Source: Candidatus Atribacteria bacterium (GTDB lineage: Bacteria > Atribacterota > Atribacteria > Atribacterales > Atribacteraceae). Taken from it: 45,898 bases of DNA. Below the pieces are notes generated by a model. It saw nothing but the letters and a program-made list of their open reading frames with translations, was not told the DNA's origin and did no database searches. The position numbers and the translations under genes were made by a program. Positions within the stretch are counted from its first letter, which is position 1; each line of letters starts with the position of its first letter. Positions 1 through 11,658 of this stretch are shown here, piece by piece. Where the stretch lies: assembly GCA_003561145.1 (NCBI GenBank), contig PWXL01000132.1, positions 1 through 45,898 of the forward strand, read 5' to 3'.

Positions 1-146
1 CCGCCAACATTCGAGAATCATTTATTACCGACTCAGATGTTTAAAAAGGAGGTGTACTGTCCCTCCCTGGGAAAACGGTTTTTTCCCGTTCCGTTTTATG
101 CTATGCTACATAAATCCTTTCACTGCTGTGTCTTGAGGTAGGGGCC

Positions 147-197
147 ATGCGCGCAAAGGATAAGATTGAAGAAGTTGTGAAAGCGGTGGTTTCATGA
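147..197 (+). CDS. Possible 16-codon leader ORF (MRAKDKIEEVVKAVVS) overlapping the lysC start
   Basis: ATG at 147 preceded by GAGGTAGGGG; its TGA stop (195-197) overlaps the lysC ATG at 194 as ATGA. Confidence 0.35.
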   Translation: MRAKDKIEEVVKAVVS

Positions 198-1435
198 GTT
201 TTATAGTGCAAAAGTACGGTGGATCATCAGTGGCCGATCTTGAAAGAGTTCGCCATGTCGCTTTCCGCGTCAAGCAATACTGGGAACTTGGACACCAACT
301 GGTGGTTGTGGTTTCAGCTATGGGAAAAACCACCGATCAACTTTTACACATGGCATTTGAAGTACATCCAAGACCTCCTGAACGGGAATTGGATATGTTG
401 CTGGCTACTGGAGAGCAAATATCTGTATCTTTGTTATCAATTACTCTGGATGCTCTCGGTATTGACTCCATATCCCTGACAGGAGGACAAGCTGGTATAA
501 TAACAAGTGATTTTTACACCAGGGCCAAGATTTTACGTATTCACAGTGCTCGCATCCGTTCTCATCTTGCAGAGGGAAAAGTAGTGATTGTGGCCGGTTT
601 TCAGGGAAAAACCTCCAACGAGGATATTACAACCCTCGGGAGAGGCGGAAGTGATGCCACGGCGTGTGCTTTGGCAGCGGCTCTCGGTGCCGATTTTTGT
701 GAAATATTCACGGATGTGAACGGCGTATTTACAGCTGATCCGCGTATAGTTTCCCAGGCACGCAAAATTCACCGTATTTCATATGACGAAATGGCTGAAA
801 TGGCCAGTCTCGGTGCAAGAGTTCTGCAACTGCGGGCTGTTGATTTTTCGCAAAAATACGGGGTACGGGTTCACGTGCGCTCGACCTTCAGTGAAGAAGA
901 AGGTACCTGGGTTGAAGAGGTGGATACAATGGAGGAGGTAAAAGTGAGGGCGATCACGCATAGTCGTGATTTAGTAAAAGTTGTTTTATTGGGGGTACCG
1001 AATGAACCGGGAGTGGCTGCCCGAATATTTAAGGTGCTCGCGGAAAATATGGTTTCAGTGGATATGATTATTCAAAGCGAGGGGAGTGAGGCACAGAACC
1101 AGAAGGATTTTGCTTTCGTGGTTTCCAAGGAAGACGAAAGGAAAACACGCGGAGCTCTTTCTGACCTGGGGAGAGTGCTCCTCTTTCAGGGGCAGAAATT
1201 TGACGATTCCGTGACCAGGGTTTCAGTTGTAGGGGTAGGAATCATGAGTGATTCATCCATTGCTCACCGCATTTTCCGGATACTGGGAAAGTGCGGGATA
1301 AATATTGACATGATCAGTACGTCGAATTTGCGTATATCATGCCTCATACCTGCTGAGCGAATGGAAGACGCTGTGCGGGCCTTACATGGAGAGTTTTTGG
1401 AAGATGAAGAGGTGACATTGAATGAAGACTTTTAA
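194..1435 (+). CDS. lysC: Aspartate kinase with C-terminal ACT domains
   Basis: N-terminal VQKYGGSSVAD, GRGGSDATA, and ACT-type C-terminus (GVPNEPGVAARIF, GVGIMSDSSIAHRIF); followed by asd. Confidence 0.95.
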   Translation: MSFIVQKYGGSSVADLERVRHVAFRVKQYWELGHQLVVVVSAMGKTTDQLLHMAFEVHPRPPERELDMLLATGEQISVSLLSITLDALGIDSISLTGGQAGIITSDFYTRAKILRIHSARIRSHLAEGKVVIVAGFQGKTSNEDITTLGRGGSDATACALAAALGADFCEIFTDVNGVFTADPRIVSQARKIHRISYDEMAEMASLGARVLQLRAVDFSQKYGVRVHVRSTFSEEEGTWVEEVDTMEEVKVRAITHSRDLVKVVLLGVPNEPGVAARIFKVLAENMVSVDMIIQSEGSEAQNQKDFAFVVSKEDERKTRGALSDLGRVLLFQGQKFDDSVTRVSVVGVGIMSDSSIAHRIFRILGKCGINIDMISTSNLRISCLIPAERMEDAVRALHGEFLEDEEVTLNEDF

Positions 1436-2438
1436 TGTAGCGCTTGTTGGTGTAACCGGTGCAGTAGGGAAAGAGATGCTTTCCATCTTAGAAGAAAGGA
1501 ATTTCCCCGTTGAAAAACTTATTCCTTTGGCTTCTGCCCGTTCACGTGGGAAGACGGTTGTTTTTCGAGATAAAAAAATACCGATTCAGGTGCTGGGAGA
1601 AGCACATTTTTCCGGCATAGATATTGTGCTTATGAGCGCAGGAGCCGGGGTGAGCAGGGAATACGCCCCGCAAGCGGCAGAGGCCGGATGCCTCGTTATA
1701 GATAATTCCTCAGCTTTTCGCTTGGAAGAAGACATTCCCCTGGTGGTTCCGGAAATCAACCCGCAAGCTGTCTACAGGGACCGGGTTCGTAATATTATAG
1801 CCAATCCGAATTGTACGACGATCATCTCGGTGCTTCCCCTGAAACCCCTGCATGATCACGCTCAGGTTACGAGAGTTATAGCTGCCAGTTATCAGGCAGT
1901 GTCAGGAGCAGGTGCTCAAGCCATGAGAGACCTTGAGAATCAAGTATGTAACTACGTAGAAAAAAAAGAACCGATAACGCAAAATTCAAGCCATCCCTTT
2001 GCTTTCAATCTCATTCCGCGAATTGACAAGGTGCTTGATAACCTTTATACAAGGGAAGAGATGAAATTGGTGTGGGAAACACGTAAAATATTAGGGGATG
2101 ATTCCATACGTGTCACAGCGACCTGTGTGCGGGTACCGGTATTTCGCTCCCACTCTGTAGCTATGACGGTTGAAACACAACATCCGGTGAGCAGAGATAC
2201 AGCTCTGAAGCTGTTCAAGGGATTTCCCGGTTTAACAGTGGAAGATGATCCGCTGAACGATATCTATCCCATGCCGCTTTATGCATCAGGACAGGATTCC
2301 TGCTTCGTGGGAAGAATAAGAGAAGATATTTCAGCTCCTAACAGTATACATATGTGGGTTGTTGGGGATCAACTGCGCAAAGGAGCAGCTCTCAATGCTG
2401 TTCAGATAGCGGAATTGGTGGCGGCTGAGGCCCAGTAG
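1422..2438 (+). CDS. asd: Aspartate-semialdehyde dehydrogenase
   Basis: GVTGAVGKEML nucleotide-binding start, NPNCTTI catalytic Cys motif, VSGAGAQAM; overlaps lysC. Confidence 0.95.
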   Translation: MKTFNVALVGVTGAVGKEMLSILEERNFPVEKLIPLASARSRGKTVVFRDKKIPIQVLGEAHFSGIDIVLMSAGAGVSREYAPQAAEAGCLVIDNSSAFRLEEDIPLVVPEINPQAVYRDRVRNIIANPNCTTIISVLPLKPLHDHAQVTRVIAASYQAVSGAGAQAMRDLENQVCNYVEKKEPITQNSSHPFAFNLIPRIDKVLDNLYTREEMKLVWETRKILGDDSIRVTATCVRVPVFRSHSVAMTVETQHPVSRDTALKLFKGFPGLTVEDDPLNDIYPMPLYASGQDSCFVGRIREDISAPNSIHMWVVGDQLRKGAALNAVQIAELVAAEAQ

Positions 2439-2456
2439 AAGAAGTATTGCAACAAA

Positions 2457-2542
2457 GCGAGAGTGGCGGAACCGGCAGACGCGCTGGATTTAGGATCCAG
2501 TGGCCAAAAGCCGTGCGGGTTCAAATCCCGCCTCTCGCACCA
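2457..2542 (+). tRNA. tRNA-Leu (anticodon UAG)
   Basis: Acceptor stem GCGAGAG/CTCTCGC, anticodon stem CTGGA/TCCAG with loop TTTAGGA (TAG at 2491-2493), long variable arm, GGTTCAAATCC T-loop, encoded CCA. Confidence 0.95.
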
Positions 2543-2551
2543 GAAGTCATC

Positions 2552-2597
2552 TACCAGAAAGTATGGGTCGCATTTTCCTGCTTTCTGGTATTTTATT
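2552..2597 (+). terminator. Candidate intrinsic terminator after tRNA-Leu
   Basis: Perfect 10-bp inverted repeat TACCAGAAAG (2552-2561) / CTTTCTGGTA (2581-2590) followed by TTTTATTTATT; long loop and AT-rich stem. Confidence 0.6.
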
Positions 2598-2633
2598 TAT
2601 TGTTCACAACAGACCCCGCTTCCGGGGAATTGA

Positions 2634-4613
<1,980 letters not shown>

Positions 4614-4627
<14 letters not shown>

Positions 4628-5873
4628 AGAGGAGAAAAAACGTTTACGCTGCTCGTTCTGCGGTAAAAATCAAGCAGAAGTGAGCAAACTGATAGCAGGG
4701 CCCGGTGTATACATCTGCAATGAATGTGTGCATCTTTGTGAAGAAATAGTCAGAGAAGACAGGAAAAACAAGCATACCGATTTTCACCTGGAAGACCTCC
4801 CCGTCCCTCATGCCATAAAGGATTTTTTGGACCAGTATGTGGTTGGGCAGGACAAGGTAAAAGTAGTTCTGGCAGTAGCTGTATACAACCATTATAAGCG
4901 TATACTTTGTCCACAGGACCAAGATGAAGTGGAATTAGAAAAAAGTAACGTCCTCCTGATAGGACCAACCGGTTCTGGAAAGACCTTGCTTGCGAGAACG
5001 CTGGCGCGTATGCTCGATGTTCCTTTTGCCATTGCCGATGCCACAACACTCACTGAAGCAGGGTATGTAGGAGAAGATGTAGAAAATATCCTCCTGAGGC
5101 TTCTGCAGAGCGCCAACTTTGACATAAAACGCGCGGAAAAGGGAATTGTATACATTGATGAAATCGACAAAATAGGGCGTAAAGCCGACAGTCCTTCCAT
5201 TACCAGGGATGTTTCAGGTGAAGGCGTGCAACAGGCGCTGCTGAAAATTCTTGAAGGTACAGTAGCCAGCGTACCTCCTCAGGGCGGCAGGAAGCACCCG
5301 CACCAGGAGTTTATAAAGGTAAACACGGAAAACATATTGTTTATCTGTGGAGGTGCCTTTGTGGGCTTGGAAAAGATCATCGCTTCTCGGCTCAAAGAAA
5401 AAAAGATAGGTTTCGGGGCTGAGGAGTACAAGCCGGAACATACCTCCGATAATGTTTTGCACGAAGTGCAACCGGAAGATTTACTCAAGTATGGCATGAT
5501 TCCGGAATTTGTGGGACGGATTCCCGTCATATGTGCGCTGGATCAATTAAGCGAAGATGACCTTGTTCGAATCCTTACCGAAACAAAGAATAGTCTCGTG
5601 AAACAATACCGTAAGCTCTTCGAGCTTGAGGGAGTCAAACTCGATTTCACGGAAAAAGCGCTGCGTAATATTGCACGAAAAGCGATGAGCAGAGGAACCG
5701 GAGCACGGGGACTGAGAACCATAACAGAGAGGATTATGACCGACCTCATGTTCGAGATTCCTTCCCGTAAGAACGTAAAAAAAGTACTTATCAACGAGGA
5801 ATTGATCGATCAGGGAGAGTACGTGCATTTGCTGGATGATGAAAACAATGACGTTGAAGAACAGCCGGCGTAA
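4614..5873 (+). CDS. clpX: Clp protease ATP-binding subunit ClpX
   Basis: C4 zinc finger [16 protein letters not shown], Walker [26 protein letters not shown]. Confidence 0.98.
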
Positions 5874-5886
5874 TGGTGGGACAACT

Positions 5887-8535
5887 GTGAACACACAACT
5901 TTCACAGCGTTACGATGCTTCCCGGACAGAGAAAAAGTGGTACCGGTTTTGGGAAAACGAAGGCTTGTTTACCCCTTCGGAGAAATCAAACAAGCCTTCG
6001 TTTTCTATCGTGATACCGCCTCCGAACGTGACCGGGTTTTTGCACATGGGACATGCCCTCAACCTTACCCTGCAAGATATTCTTACCCGGTACAAGAGGA
6101 TGCAGGGTATGCTTACCCTTTGGCTTCCGGGGACAGATCATGCGGGAATTGCCACCCAAAACGTGGTTGAGCGTCAATTGGCCGCAGAGGGGACAAGTCG
6201 CCATGAGCTCGGGAGAGACCTTTTTCTTCAAAGGGTATGGGACTGGAAAGATACATACAGGAAGCGTATCGTGAATCAATTGAAGCGTATGGGGGCTTCC
6301 TGTGATTGGAGCAGGGAGCGTTTTACCATGGATGAAGGTCTTTCCTCTGCCGTTAAAGAGGTCTTTATCCGCCTCTTTGAAGAAGGATTAATATACAGAG
6401 ATACCTACATCGTGAACCGGTGCCCGCGTTGTGAAACAGCCCTTGCCGATATAGAAGTGGAACACCGCGAAGTATCCTCTTTTCTGTATTTCGTGCGCTA
6501 TCCAATTGTGAACAGGGACAACCGGTTTCTCGTGGTAGCAACTACCAGGCCGGAAACAATTCTGGGTGACGTAGCATTGGCCGTGCATCCTGATGATGAG
6601 CGATACAAGGGGGTGAGTAAGAGCAGGGTTTTTCTTCCCCTCTTGGAGAAAGATGTTCCTGTCATCACCGACCCCTATGTTGATATGGAGTTCGGGACAG
6701 GAGTTTTGAAAATTACACCTGCCCACGATATGTTCGATTTCGAATTGGGGCGGAAACATAACCTCCCGTGCCTGCAGGTTATTGACTCAAAGGGGTATAT
6801 GAACGAACAGGCAGGAGATTGTGCCGGTCTCAGTCGTGATGAATGCCGGGAAAAGGTACTCACGCTTTTGGAAAAGAAAGGATTGTTGGAGGACACACAA
6901 GCCTTCACTCATTCTGTAGGTCATTGTTACAGATGTAACACTGCCGTGGAGCCTTACGTATCAAAACAGTGGTTTGTCAGAATGAAAGAGCTTGCAGCAC
7001 CTGCAATCCAGGCAGTTGAGAAAGGGGAAACCGTTTTTATTCCGGAGCGTTGGTCGAAGGTGTATTACGAGTGGATGAATAATATCCGTGACTGGTGCAT
7101 CTCAAGGCAGATATGGTGGGGACATCGTATTCCTGTGTATTACTGTGATGCCTGTGGCACAACGTTTGCCCATCGTGGCTCTCCTTCCGAGTGCGTTGAT
7201 TGCGGAGGAACAGTGAAGCAGGATGAAGATGTTCTTGATACCTGGTTCAGCTCTGCCCTCTGGCCATTTTCAACCTTAGGATGGCCGGAAAATACCCGGG
7301 ATGTGCAGGTATTCTACCCTACTTCGGTTTTGGTTACCGGTTTTGACATAATTTTCTTCTGGGTAGCAAGAATGATCATGATGGGGCTCAAGTTTATGGG
7401 GGAAGTGCCCTTTCGCGAGATATATATAACTCCGTTAGTCCGGGACGAAGCGGGAAAAAAAATGAGTAAATCCGCAGGAAATGCCCTTGACCCGCTTGAG
7501 GTCGTCGAACGTTACGGTGCAGATTCCCTCCGTTTTTCCCTTGCATGGCTTACCATACAGGGAAGAGACATAAGCCTTTCCATGAACCATATTGAGGCGG
7601 CAAGGAATTTCATGAATAAATTGTGGAATGCCTCTCGATTTGTGTTCATGAACCTGGAGGGATTTGTTCCCTTTCCTCTTGAAAAATGGGAGGAATCTTA
7701 TGAACTGAAGGATCGCTGGATCCTTTCCCGCTTGGACACCGTCATTCACTCAGCAAATATGTCTCTTGCCGGGTACGCGTTCGGAGACTACGTTAGGAAA
7801 ATCTATGACTTTGTGTGGGGTGATTTTTGCGATTGGTACATTGAGCTCGCCAAGGCGGACCTGTATCAGGAGGGTGATCGCGAAAAAAGAAATCGCACCC
7901 AAAATGTGCTGGTTTTTCTCCTGGACCGGATACTCCATCTTCTTCACCCAGTCATACCGTACATAACCGAGGAAATATTCACCCACCTTCCGACCCGGAA
8001 GATGGACAGCCTGATGGTGAGTAGATGGCCGGTTGAAAGGGTGGAATTCGCTGAAGATGAAGATGGTTCCTTGATGGAACGTGTACAGGATATAATCCGT
8101 GAAATACGATTCTTGCGAGCTGAATTGTCCGTTTCACCGGCAAACACCTGCAGGGTGAATGTGCACTTTTCCGATTCCCTTCTTACAGGAAATGTGGAGA
8201 TCTTTCGTCCCTATATTGAACAATTGGCAAATTGTGAGATACTGGTTAATGGAAAGGGAGAGAAATCCGGCATGGCTACCGGGCGGGTGCCGGGAGCTGA
8301 CTTGTTTATGGAGGTCGAGGGTTTTATCGAGGTGGAAAAAGAAGTGGAGAGGCTGGAAAAGAAACTGGATGGTCGAAAAAAAGATCTCTTCAGAGTACGC
8401 AGTCGTCTCGGTAACCCTAAATTCTTAGAACGCGCTCCTGAAGAGGTTATTCAAAGAGATGAAGTACGTAGCCGGGAATTGGAGCGCGAGAAAGAGAGAC
8501 TCGAAAAACTGATAGAGGGTATAAAAGGCTTATGA
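5887..8535 (+). CDS. valS: Valyl-tRNA synthetase
   Basis: PPPNVTGFLHMGHAL, KMSKSAGN, DWCISRQIWWGHRIPVY, C-terminal coiled coil. GTG start at 5887 preferred over the upstream ATG at 5836. Confidence 0.97.
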   Translation: MNTQLSQRYDASRTEKKWYRFWENEGLFTPSEKSNKPSFSIVIPPPNVTGFLHMGHALNLTLQDILTRYKRMQGMLTLWLPGTDHAGIATQNVVERQLAAEGTSRHELGRDLFLQRVWDWKDTYRKRIVNQLKRMGASCDWSRERFTMDEGLSSAVKEVFIRLFEEGLIYRDTYIVNRCPRCETALADIEVEHREVSSFLYFVRYPIVNRDNRFLVVATTRPETILGDVALAVHPDDERYKGVSKSRVFLPLLEKDVPVITDPYVDMEFGTGVLKITPAHDMFDFELGRKHNLPCLQVIDSKGYMNEQAGDCAGLSRDECREKVLTLLEKKGLLEDTQAFTHSVGHCYRCNTAVEPYVSKQWFVRMKELAAPAIQAVEKGETVFIPERWSKVYYEWMNNIRDWCISRQIWWGHRIPVYYCDACGTTFAHRGSPSECVDCGGTVKQDEDVLDTWFSSALWPFSTLGWPENTRDVQVFYPTSVLVTGFDIIFFWVARMIMMGLKFMGEVPFREIYITPLVRDEAGKKMSKSAGNALDPLEVVERYGADSLRFSLAWLTIQGRDISLSMNHIEAARNFMNKLWNASRFVFMNLEGFVPFPLEKWEESYELKDRWILSRLDTVIHSANMSLAGYAFGDYVRKIYDFVWGDFCDWYIELAKADLYQEGDREKRNRTQNVLVFLLDRILHLLHPVIPYITEEIFTHLPTRKMDSLMVSRWPVERVEFAEDEDGSLMERVQDIIREIRFLRAELSVSPANTCRVNVHFSDSLLTGNVEIFRPYIEQLANCEILVNGKGEKSGMATGRVPGADLFMEVEGFIEVEKEVERLEKKLDGRKKDLFRVRSRLGNPKFLERAPEEVIQRDEVRSRELEREKERLEKLIEGIKGL

Positions 8536-9149
8536 TTCGATTATTGAGAAAAAAAGACCCTGTTGAGCTAGTGGTTTTCCTTTTAGGCTGTTTTCTTGTG
8601 GTCATGGTGGCTTTTTTTGTGGCCAGGGGAGATTTGGACGCCTATACCGATTACCTGATGGGCAGCAGTTTCGGTATGGAAACAATTTCCGAGGAACAAC
8701 GGGCGAGAGAGCTTGTGGCTGAACTTGAAAGAAGGGACGATGCAGTGCCTGCAGAGGAAACAGTTCCTGTGCCACCAACAGAGGAAGTTGCACCACCTGC
8801 TGTAGCTGAAGTTTCCCCACCTTCTTTTCCAGAGGTTGCAGAAGATCCCCCTCCCGCGCCGGCGGTAAGAGTTGTTGAGGCTCCTCCATCGACTCCCGCC
8901 GTTACCCAACCTGAAAGAGAATTACAACCGGTTGAAGGAGAATACTATGTACAGTGTGGAGCGTTCGGCCAGCGGGCTAACGCCGAACGCATGGCGGAAA
9001 CTTTGCGGGAATATGGATTGAATCCCGTTATCCTGCAGGAAGGGAATATTCACAAAGTACAGATAACCGGTTTTCCAGGCATGGACGAGGCGAGAGCAGC
9101 TGTACAAAGGCTGCAGCAACAAGGTATCGAAGCTTTTGCGGGGCGATAG
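8532..9149 (+). CDS. SPOR-domain membrane protein
   Basis: Single N-terminal TM helix, P/E/V-rich linker, C-terminal SPOR-like domain (YYVQCGAFGQRANAERMAETLREYGLNPVI). Confidence 0.75.
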   Translation: MIRLLRKKDPVELVVFLLGCFLVVMVAFFVARGDLDAYTDYLMGSSFGMETISEEQRARELVAELERRDDAVPAEETVPVPPTEEVAPPAVAEVSPPSFPEVAEDPPPAPAVRVVEAPPSTPAVTQPERELQPVEGEYYVQCGAFGQRANAERMAETLREYGLNPVILQEGNIHKVQITGFPGMDEARAAVQRLQQQGIEAFAGR

Positions 9150-9167
9150 AGCAAGGAGGGGCACACC

Positions 9168-9524
9168 ATGACGTTGCAGGAAATCAAGGATATTTTAGAA
9201 GCTGAAGTACTGGTTGGCGGGAACAAGGATCTGAAAGCAGAACCTTCATCGGCCTGCGGAAGCGACCTCTTGAGTGATGTGTTGGCTTTTTCCAAGGAGA
9301 GGTCCCTGCTGTTGACAGGATTGACAAACCCTCAGGTGATTCGCACAGCTGAAATGAGCGACCTGATAGGCATTGTTTTTGTAAGGGGGAAGCGTCCGGA
9401 TTCTGCCACACTCGATTTGGCCGGAGTGAAAAAGATCCCTATATTGGCTCCCCGCCTCCCCATGTATGAAGCATGTGGGAGGTTGTATCGAAGTGGGATC
9501 AGAGGGTGCAGCGAAGTGAAGTGA
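9168..9524 (+). CDS. DRTGG-domain protein (first of two)
   Basis: About 118 aa resembling stand-alone DRTGG proteins (CGSDLLSDVLAF...GIVFVRGKRPD...IPILAPRLPMYEACGRLY); gene context. Confidence 0.65.
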   Translation: MTLQEIKDILEAEVLVGGNKDLKAEPSSACGSDLLSDVLAFSKERSLLLTGLTNPQVIRTAEMSDLIGIVFVRGKRPDSATLDLAGVKKIPILAPRLPMYEACGRLYRSGIRGCSEVK

Positions 9525-9988
9525 TGGCAGACCGTGACCCTCTTTATGAAGTATCCAGAGAAATAGTGGGAGCTGATTTTCAGAGTTCCGGGGATATCTC
9601 GGGAGAGCTGAAAAAGATATTGCTCCAGGCGGGATTCCCGCCTCCTTTTATCCGCCGAATTGTTATTGCAGCTTATGAAGCTGAAATGAACGTTGTGATT
9701 CATGCTTTCAAGGGAACATTTACCACGGTGATTTATCACGACAAGGTACATATCAACATCAATGATGAAGGACCTGGTATACCGGATCTGGAATTGGCCT
9801 TTCAGGAGGGGTATTCGACGGCTCCCCCTCATGTCCGTGAGTTGGGTTTTGGTGCTGGGTACGGCCTCTCAAACATGAGAAAATGTTCAGATGCCCTGGA
9901 AATCGATTCCCGTGTTGGAGTGGGAACCCGGGTAAGCATGGATTTTTTAGTCAACTCACAAAGAGATGGTGCTGAAGTTGAGAAATGA
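9524..9988 (+). CDS. RsbW/SpoIIAB-like ATP-binding (HATPase_c) protein
   Basis: N-box AAYEAEMNVVIHA, G1 NDEGPGIPD, G2 GAGYGLSNMRK; no DHp domain; ATG at 9524 overlaps the upstream stop (TGATG). Confidence 0.85.
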   Translation: MADRDPLYEVSREIVGADFQSSGDISGELKKILLQAGFPPPFIRRIVIAAYEAEMNVVIHAFKGTFTTVIYHDKVHININDEGPGIPDLELAFQEGYSTAPPHVRELGFGAGYGLSNMRKCSDALEIDSRVGVGTRVSMDFLVNSQRDGAEVEK

Positions 9989-11354
9989 TTTTTTTCATTC
10001 TGTTCTCCTTGATGAAGAAAAATGCAAGGGATGTACACATTGCATTCGCCGGTGTCCCACAGAGGCTATTCGGGTCAAGGGTGGAAAAGCGAGGATAGAT
10101 GAGGAACGATGCATAGACTGTGGTGAATGTATACGTACCTGTCCGAACCATGCAAAATATGCCCAAACAGATCCACTGGATGCCATTCAGCGGTTCAAAT
10201 ATTCTATTGCTCTTCCTGCACCTGCCTTCTATCCCCAGTTTCCACCAAGCATATCTATAGGCAAGCTTATTAACGGATTATTGAGTCTTGGATTTCATGA
10301 GGTATTCGAAGTAGCGAGGGGAGCAGAAATACTCGCTGAAGAAATTAAAAAATATCTTTTGTCAAAGGATATACCCAAACCGGTTATCTCTTCAGCTTGT
10401 CCGGCTGTAGTCAGGATGGTCGAAGAGAAGTTTCCTTCACTCACCGGAACCTTGCTTCCCCTTGATACCCCCTTGGGTATAGCTGCACATACTGCGCGGT
10501 TACGCGCCATGAAAAAAGGCTACCACTCGGAAGAGGTAGGCGTTTTTTTCATTACCCCCTGTCCGGCGAAGGTGACGGAAGTGAGGCAAAGCAGTGACGA
10601 TAAGGGCAGGATTGATGGTGCGATTTCCATTTCCCAGGTCTATTCCCGCATCATAAATATACTGGATGAGCTCGATGAACAGTCAAGCCTGCAGCTGGCA
10701 AGCTGGAAAGGAATCGGCTGGGCCCGTTCAGGAGGAGAACAGGAATCTCTCAATGAAGGGGAATATGTGGCAGTGGATGGAATCCACAATGTGATGTCTG
10801 TGTTTGAAAAGATTGAAATGGGAGAATTATCAGGCGTTCTGTATTGTGAAGCCCAAGCGTGTGTGGGGGGATGCATCGGTGGGGTTCTGGGCGTGCAGAA
10901 CCCTTTCTTGTCCAAGGTTAATGTTCAGCAACTGGTTAAAAAATACCCTGCATATCGCGAGTTGGAGGATCGTGAGTGGAAGGAGCTGGTTCGGGAAAGA
11001 GTTTTCCTTCGCCGCCATCCTTTCGTGGCAAGTGACGTTTTAAAGCTTGATACCGATTATCGTAAGGCATTAGAGAAATATCAGACTATTGAGAATATAT
11101 TGGAAAACCTTCCCGGTCTTGACTGTGGAGCTTGCGGTTCTCCCACCTGCCGGGCGCTGGCAGAGGATGTGGTTCGTGAAAAAGCACAAGAGATAGATTG
11201 TCCGTTTTTACTTCGTGAAAAAATGCTTGGATTGTCCCGGGAGATCTTTGACCTTGCAAGCAAGGTTCCCCAAACCATGAATGAAGAAAGGGGAATGCAA
11301 AAAATTGAAAGTAATCCAGATCGTGGAACCTCTGAAGGCAAAAGTGGTGGTTAA
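9966..11354 (+). CDS. [FeFe]-hydrogenase-family protein, HydS-like putative sensor, with C-terminal CX2CX4CX16C Fe-S motif
   Basis: Two N-terminal 4Fe-4S motifs (CKGCTHCIRRCP, CIDCGECIRTCP); H-cluster-like L1 SSACPAV, L2 TPCPAKVTE, L3 EAQACVGGCIGG; C-terminal DCGACGSPTCRALAEDVVREKAQEIDC. Confidence 0.85.
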   Translation: MVLKLRNDFFHSVLLDEEKCKGCTHCIRRCPTEAIRVKGGKARIDEERCIDCGECIRTCPNHAKYAQTDPLDAIQRFKYSIALPAPAFYPQFPPSISIGKLINGLLSLGFHEVFEVARGAEILAEEIKKYLLSKDIPKPVISSACPAVVRMVEEKFPSLTGTLLPLDTPLGIAAHTARLRAMKKGYHSEEVGVFFITPCPAKVTEVRQSSDDKGRIDGAISISQVYSRIINILDELDEQSSLQLASWKGIGWARSGGEQESLNEGEYVAVDGIHNVMSVFEKIEMGELSGVLYCEAQACVGGCIGGVLGVQNPFLSKVNVQQLVKKYPAYRELEDREWKELVRERVFLRRHPFVASDVLKLDTDYRKALEKYQTIENILENLPGLDCGACGSPTCRALAEDVVREKAQEIDCPFLLREKMLGLSREIFDLASKVPQTMNEERGMQKIESNPDRGTSEGKSGG

Positions 11355-11658
11355 GGGGGATTTAGGGGAGACAGAAATAACCGGAGGCTATTGTGGAGAC
11401 CTCCTGAGTGATTGTATAGCCAACGCTACCGAAGGGAGTGGATGGATCACTATACAATCACACCCCAATACCGTGGCGGTGGCTGTTCTGGTAGGTATGG
11501 CCTGTATTGTTGTGACAAACAGTCAGGATATTGGGGAACCCACTGTCCAGCGTGCCGTGAAAGAAGGGGTAACGCTTTTAAGCACGCCACTTACCAGCTA
11601 CCAGGCGGTGGCGGTACTTTCAGGGCTTGGGGTTCCGGGCACCAGGAAGCATGGGTGA
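11281..11658 (+). CDS. DRTGG-domain protein (second of two)
   Basis: YCGDLLSDCIANA...IVVTNSQDIGEPTVQRAVKEGVTLLSTPLTSYQAV; TTG at 11305 is an alternative start. Confidence 0.7.
   Translation: MKKGECKKLKVIQIVEPLKAKVVVKGDLGETEITGGYCGDLLSDCIANATEGSGWITIQSHPNTVAVAVLVGMACIVVTNSQDIGEPTVQRAVKEGVTLLSTPLTSYQAVAVLSGLGVPGTRKHG

Noticed and set aside
1-193. Lysine riboswitch upstream of lysC
   Set aside because: Could not identify the conserved L-box core by eye; only simple hairpins are visible and the window may cut off part of the leader
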